From positions 1-11,345 of the forward strand of contig WRHT01000023.1 of NCBI GenBank assembly GCA_009783115.1: a stretch of DNA of 11,345 nucleotides, in the 5' to 3' direction. The translations under genes were made by a program, and so were the position numbers. This stretch comes from Desulfovibrionaceae bacterium. Its GTDB lineage: Bacteria; Desulfobacterota; Desulfovibrionia; Desulfovibrionales; Desulfovibrionaceae. The notes beneath the pieces were generated by a model. That model had not been told where the DNA came from, did no database searches, and saw nothing but the letters and a program-made list of their open reading frames with translations. Below, one piece after another: positions 7,803-11,345 of this stretch. How positions within the stretch are numbered: the stretch's first letter is position 1; each line of letters opens with the position of its first letter.

Positions 7803-8852
7803 TTATTTTTCTGCGGGCGATAAATATCTTTTGAACAATATCCTGAACAAGGTCAGCGGCGCGCAAAGCAAGCGGAACAAGATGTTGGAAATGCGCGTCT
7901 GTGCATCAATACGTTCAAGCTCTGTCTTAAACCAGGCAATATCACGTGAAGATCCGTCCATAAAGTCGTACTCGCGCCATAGACATTGTTGGTTAAGTAG
8001 CCATACCTTACCATAGTCATTATTTTTTTCAGGTATTCTTTCTTCAATAATCATCTTAACGCGCTCAAAAAAACATAAATTCAGCTTTCTGGATTCTTCC
8101 AATGCCCCTTCGCAGCACGATGCCTGTTTCACCAATCCGTCCATCAAATCTTCGTTCAGTCCTCCATTGTAAAATACAGGCTTATACTTGAACCAATTAA
8201 ACTTCGTGGAAAAAGGATTCACGCAGATAACTTTTTTCCCCATAAGCTGGCTGAAATAGACCATGTGGTAGGAATTTGTAATGATCACCCCGGTGGAAGC
8301 GATAAAATCCGAAATTTGCTCCGCGCTGCAGGCATTTGTGATTTTATCATAGGGCAAACCCTCAATCGGAATTGAGCGGTGTTCGATAATTCCGAATTTC
8401 CTCACAGTCTCGCGTTTTTTTTGCCATTCAAAGGCAAAACATGATGGACAAGGCAACCACTCCAGCCCGGACTTATGATTAAAATCACGGATGCCGATGA
8501 GGCGGAATTTTTCCAATGAAATTTCATTATCCACCACACCGTTCCATTGATGAGGAGGAAAAAGAGAGTTAAAACCGACACTCCACCCGATAACAGTATC
8601 GCACAGGCCTAACATCCTATTTATATTTTCGTTTCCGGCGTTACTGTTATATAGCATGCCTCCGCCACCTATGATAACGACATCTGTTTTAGCGATCTGA
8701 TTCCATTGGATCCAGCCCATATCATGACGGATTATGTTGTAATTATTAAAATAATAAAAAAACCAATTCATCGGAGAACAGAGCCAATCACCTATATTGA
8801 TATCATCAATACGGTTTATAAAATGTATTTTATGTATTTGTACGCTATTCAT
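7803..8852 (-). CDS. Polysaccharide pyruvyltransferase superfamily protein
   Basis: The protein fits the polysaccharide pyruvyltransferase fold (PF04230 type), whose members place ketal pyruvate on sugars of exopolysaccharides or cell-wall polymers. From the chosen start visible motifs are the early NIGDWL (19-24), DVVIIGGGGMLY (57-68), IGIRDFNHKSGLEWL (119-133; family RDxxS-like region) and ITNSYHMVYFSQLMGKKVI (191-209), which matches the family's TDSFHGxxFS...KPF segment with substitutions. I chose the ATG at 8852, four bases after the upstream stop, because the family normally begins close to the N-x-GD motif; the frame is also open to a TTG at 8882 that would overlap the upstream gene by 26 bases. 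Neither start has a strong ribosome binding site. The C-terminal third (after about 240) matches nothing I recognise, but ends in a hydrophobic-basic stretch that could associate with the membrane. The gene is AT-rich relative to the flanks. Pyruvyl transfer itself is inferred. Confidence 0.75.
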   Translation of the reverse strand: MNSVQIHKIHFINRIDDINIGDWLCSPMNWFFYYFNNYNIIRHDMGWIQWNQIAKTDVVIIGGGGMLYNSNAGNENINRMLGLCDTVIGWSVGFNSLFPPHQWNGVVDNEISLEKFRLIGIRDFNHKSGLEWLPCPSCFAFEWQKKRETVRKFGIIEHRSIPIEGLPYDKITNACSAEQISDFIASTGVIITNSYHMVYFSQLMGKKVICVNPFSTKFNWFKYKPVFYNGGLNEDLMDGLVKQASCCEGALEESRKLNLCFFERVKMIIEERIPEKNNDYGKVWLLNQQCLWREYDFMDGSSRDIAWFKTELERIDAQTRISNILFRLLCAPLTLFRILFKRYLSPAEK

Positions 8853-8856
8853 ATTT

Positions 8857-9990
8857 TTAACAAAGCTTCTCAAATATTTCAAAAACCATCTTACCGCTTA
8901 TCTCTTCCATACACTCCGGCACATTTAGTCCTTTAGGACAGTTAATAAACCAATCATCTGTTGCCTCCATACATCCTGAACAGGTATGAGAGATTATATT
9001 GGCATTTTCAGGGTAGCCGTAATAATGTTCTGGCGTAGGTCCGAATAGAACAATGCATTTTGTGCCTATCTGCGTTGCTGTATGAACAAGGCCTCCATCA
9101 TTTGCAATATGAACCGATGAATTTGCCATGATCACTTTTACATCCTCAAACTGGGAATCCTGAATGAAAAGATCGATGCCTCCGATTTGGGATTCTCCCT
9201 TTTTAGCTAATTGAACTGTCGTAATTGCAGGATATTTGTCATTGAACAGCCTTGTAAATTCTTCATACCTGTAAAGCGGCCATAACTTTGTATGACGCAT
9301 GCCTCCAAAGCCGGCATCCGCCCCGCGGCTCAGCGTTATATACGCCGTCTCGCGCAAACCGTATCTGTCCAAAACTTCGTTCCTGTTCTCATCAACAACA
9401 ATGCCGCTGCGCATGCCGGACAAATCAAAAACACCGCCGCATGAAAGCTGGGTCCAGCGGTTCAACCCCAAAAATTTTGCCCGGAAGATGATGTCGCTCC
9501 GTTGTGCCCTGATTTTGTCCACAGTTGGGATATAGGTTTTGTTGTAAGTCATAATCCTGTTTATATTTTCGTACAATTTTAGAGATTTTTGTTTTATTTT
9601 GGTAATATTGCATTTTTTAACATTTATATAATAATCAAATTCAAGGTACATATCGAAATAGTTGTTATCTGTTAACGCTGTCGGGTAATAAATATGTAAG
9701 TGTTTTATCCCGCCAAGTATGGCTTCAGCATTTTCGTAACTGATGGTAAACAGGTATATACGACATTCGTAATTTGCTATAAGGTTGTCAATAACAGCCT
9801 TATACACGATAAAATCGCCTAAACCTCCACCTGCGTATATCGCGATATTAATCTTATCAGGGTCGGTTTCCACTATTGCGAACACATTCACCTTATGCGC
9901 TGACGAACTGACTCTTAGAACTTTTTTAATTATTTCTTTCAGATTGTAAGGCAAGCGGTTTTTGAACCATTTTATCAATTTGTGGAGCAA
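8857..9990 (-). CDS. GT9-like glycosyltransferase (heptosyltransferase fold)
   Basis: This 377-residue protein resembles family 9 glycosyltransferases such as LPS heptosyltransferases. It has GGGLGDF (54-60) with the conserved Asp, TLSRGADAG (219-227), HTKLWPLYRYEEF (233-245), NDGGLVHTATQIG (297-309), LFGPTP (315-320) and a C-terminal cysteine motif C337, C340, C351, C360. Cysteine spacing and surrounding residues (CM..T.DW..NCP.G...PECM) match the first domain of the fusion protein at 5859-7802, so the two are paralogs. The basic, amphipathic N-terminus (residues 1-30) could act as a peripheral membrane anchor. The TTG start at 9990 is supported by GAGAGG about 6 bases upstream, and it lies one base after the GT4 stop. 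The coding sequence is strikingly AT-rich. It probably adds one sugar of the glycan; donor sugar and linkage cannot be predicted. Confidence 0.87.
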   Translation of the reverse strand: MLHKLIKWFKNRLPYNLKEIIKKVLRVSSSAHKVNVFAIVETDPDKINIAIYAGGGLGDFIVYKAVIDNLIANYECRIYLFTISYENAEAILGGIKHLHIYYPTALTDNNYFDMYLEFDYYINVKKCNITKIKQKSLKLYENINRIMTYNKTYIPTVDKIRAQRSDIIFRAKFLGLNRWTQLSCGGVFDLSGMRSGIVVDENRNEVLDRYGLRETAYITLSRGADAGFGGMRHTKLWPLYRYEEFTRLFNDKYPAITTVQLAKKGESQIGGIDLFIQDSQFEDVKVIMANSSVHIANDGGLVHTATQIGTKCIVLFGPTPEHYYGYPENANIISHTCSGCMEATDDWFINCPKGLNVPECMEEISGKMVFEIFEKLC

Positions 9991-9991
9991 G

Positions 9992-11158
9992 TTAACCTCT
10001 CTTCATTCCGTCCGTGTCTGAGCCAGGCATGGTAAAAAAGCGCATGCCGCCCATGCGGCGCTTCCCATTTTTGTGCGCGGCCAGATCGTGATACAGCTCG
10101 GTATAAGACAGGTAGGCGGTTTTTATGTCATGTCGCTTTGCGATATGTTTTCGCGCGGCCTCGCCCATTGTTTCGCGCAATAAAGGATCACATGCCAAGA
10201 GCGAGATAAAGCGAGCCAAATCATCGGCGGTCGCGCCTAGAAATCCGGTAACGCCATGTTCCACGATCGCCCTGTTGGACGGGATGTCGCAGGCGACCAC
10301 CGGCTTCCCCAGGGCCATGGCCTCCAGGATGCCGTATGAAAGTCCTTCCCAGGACGAAGTCTGGACGTAGATGTCAAGACCGGCGACACGCGCAAGCGCC
10401 TCTTCCCGCAAAAGCCAGGGAGTCATCTTAATAAAAACTGGTAAAGCGCGTTGTTCATCGGCGCCGCCTATCCAGACCCAGGCAGTATCGGACTGTAAAC
10501 GCTCGGCTAGGGCTAAAAACAGATCCGGTCTGCGTTGCATCGTAAATCGCCCGCAAATGCCTGCAACGGGGAGTTGCAGGTTCCAGTCGTACGGCGCAAC
10601 GGCATTCAGGGCGTCACAATCCACCGCGTTACGAATTAGCCGCACATCCCTTTCCGGTACACCCAAGGCGCGCGCCAAAGCATATTCCTCATCGCCGCAG
10701 GCCGCGATCGCGTCCCCGATACGGCTGAAAATCCATTCCACCGCCCGGTAGAATTGTTTTTCCGTTTTCGCTATATCCGTGCGTAAAAAACTATAGCCAT
10801 GCGGCGTATATACGGACGGCACAGAACATATCCGTGCGGCCAGCCTGCCAAGCACGCCGGCTTTTGAGGAATGACAGTGGACGATATCCGGTTTGCAGGC
10901 GCGTATCAGGGCTATCAATTCCCATAGCGCGGCTGAATCCTTCATGAAGTGTATGACACGCCGCATGCGTATCCCGTGGAATCGCGTATCGGGGCTAAAC
11001 ATCCGCGCAAAATCAGGCGGAGTTTCCGGGCGCAGCCCATGGGCAATGGAATGCCTGATCTCCTGCCGCGCGCTTTGACACAGACAGAGAAGCGCGGTAA
11101 GCGCTCCGCCTCCAAAGGCCTCAATGACGTGAAGCACATGAAGGGGTTGGTTCAGCAT
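9992..11158 (-). CDS. GT4 family glycosyltransferase, first gene of the glycan operon
   Basis: This retaining GT-B fold glycosyltransferase would transfer a sugar from a nucleotide-sugar donor onto the growing glycan at the cytoplasmic face of the membrane. Numbered from the alternative GTG at 11167 (391 residues), it shows LHVIEAFGGGA (12-22) of the acceptor-binding N-terminal domain, IVHCHSSKAG (95-104), TPHGY (121-125), and in the C-terminal domain GRFTMQRRPDLFL (206-218) and the E-x7-E donor-site motif WEGLSYGILEAM (E274, E282). I chose the ATG at 11158, codon 4 of that frame (388 residues), because it forms a TGATG junction with the upstream leader frame. A TGA at 11171-11173 blocks further extension. 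Neither start has a good Shine-Dalgarno sequence, suggesting dependence on upstream translation. The downstream GT9-like gene starts one base after its stop. Family confident; exact substrate unknown. Confidence 0.9.
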   Translation of the reverse strand: MLNQPLHVLHVIEAFGGGALTALLCLCQSARQEIRHSIAHGLRPETPPDFARMFSPDTRFHGIRMRRVIHFMKDSAALWELIALIRACKPDIVHCHSSKAGVLGRLAARICSVPSVYTPHGYSFLRTDIAKTEKQFYRAVEWIFSRIGDAIAACGDEEYALARALGVPERDVRLIRNAVDCDALNAVAPYDWNLQLPVAGICGRFTMQRRPDLFLALAERLQSDTAWVWIGGADEQRALPVFIKMTPWLLREEALARVAGLDIYVQTSSWEGLSYGILEAMALGKPVVACDIPSNRAIVEHGVTGFLGATADDLARFISLLACDPLLRETMGEAARKHIAKRHDIKTAYLSYTELYHDLAAHKNGKRRMGGMRFFTMPGSDTDGMKRG

Positions 11159-11231
11159 CACGTCCACGGATCAATTCCGGAGATGATGCGAAGAGATGAA
11201 GGGAGAGAAACGCCGAAAACCGCGCGGCGCT

Positions 11232-11327
<96 letters not shown>

Positions 11328-11332
11328 CTTGA

Positions 11333-11338
11333 CTCCTC
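11333..11338 (-). promoter_or_regulatory. Strong Shine-Dalgarno for the repeat-containing leader frame
   Basis: GAGGAG on the - strand lies five bases before the GTG at 11327. It is a better ribosome binding site than any found before the annotated starts of the downstream operon genes, which is why the leader frame is taken seriously. The TGA at 11343-11345 could be the stop of a further upstream gene, but the window ends there and no promoter can be assigned. Confidence 0.55.
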
Positions 11339-11345
11339 TATATCA

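Noticed and set aside
8853..8882. TTG at 8882 as start of the pyruvyltransferase-like gene
   Set aside because: It adds ten residues before the family's normal N-terminus and overlaps the upstream gene by 26 bases without a clear ribosome binding site. The ATG at 8852 fits better, though the TTG is not excluded.
11159..11167. GTG at 11167 as start of the GT4 gene
   Set aside because: It is possible, but no ribosome binding site supports it, and the ATG three codons later forms the TGATG junction with the leader frame. The difference is only three residues.

Overview
The window looks like a chromosomal segment of a Gram-negative bacterium. It carries an outer-membrane lipoprotein with a peptidoglycan-binding SPOR domain, a copper-exporting P-type ATPase, and a polysaccharide export and modification operon. 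The GC-rich codon use of the first two genes and the style of their proteins would fit a Desulfovibrio-like deltaproteobacterium. That placement is an inference from sequence character, not a database match.

Layout: on the + strand are the 3' part of an rlpA-like lipoprotein gene (its start lies left of the window) and a complete copA-type ATPase gene. A perfect GC-rich hairpin between them overlaps the copA ribosome binding site. copA ends 31 bases from the end of a seven-gene cluster on the - strand. Read in its own direction from right to left, this cluster encodes: a GT4 glycosyltransferase (9992-11158), a GT9-like glycosyltransferase (8857-9990), a pyruvyltransferase-superfamily protein (7803-8852), a GT9-like/methyltransferase fusion (5859-7802), an FkbM-type methyltransferase (4772-5824), an ABC-2 permease (3987-4775) and its ATPase (3247-3990). 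Neighbours overlap or lie 0 to 34 bases apart, so the seven are almost certainly one operon. Together they look like the assembly, decoration (glycosyl transfer, methylation, possibly pyruvylation) and inner-membrane export steps of an ABC-transporter-dependent surface polysaccharide such as an O-antigen or capsule.

The most striking element is at the right end: an uninterrupted (CA)17 tract (on the - strand) about 100 bases upstream of the first gene of this operon. It lies inside a short open frame that begins at a GTG with a strong Shine-Dalgarno sequence. In the sequenced repeat number the frame stops early, 73 bases before the GT4 gene. With one CA unit fewer, or two more, the same frame would run open to a TGATG junction with the GT4 start. 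This arrangement has the design of a phase-variable (contingency) translational switch acting through a leader peptide on a surface-glycan operon.

The glycan operon is compositionally mosaic. Its middle (roughly 7300-9990) is clearly AT-rich and has many homopolymer octamers, while its two ends and the flanking rlpA-copA region are GC-richer. This is typical of a laterally exchanged surface-glycan locus. No RNA genes, CRISPR arrays or insertion sequences were seen.
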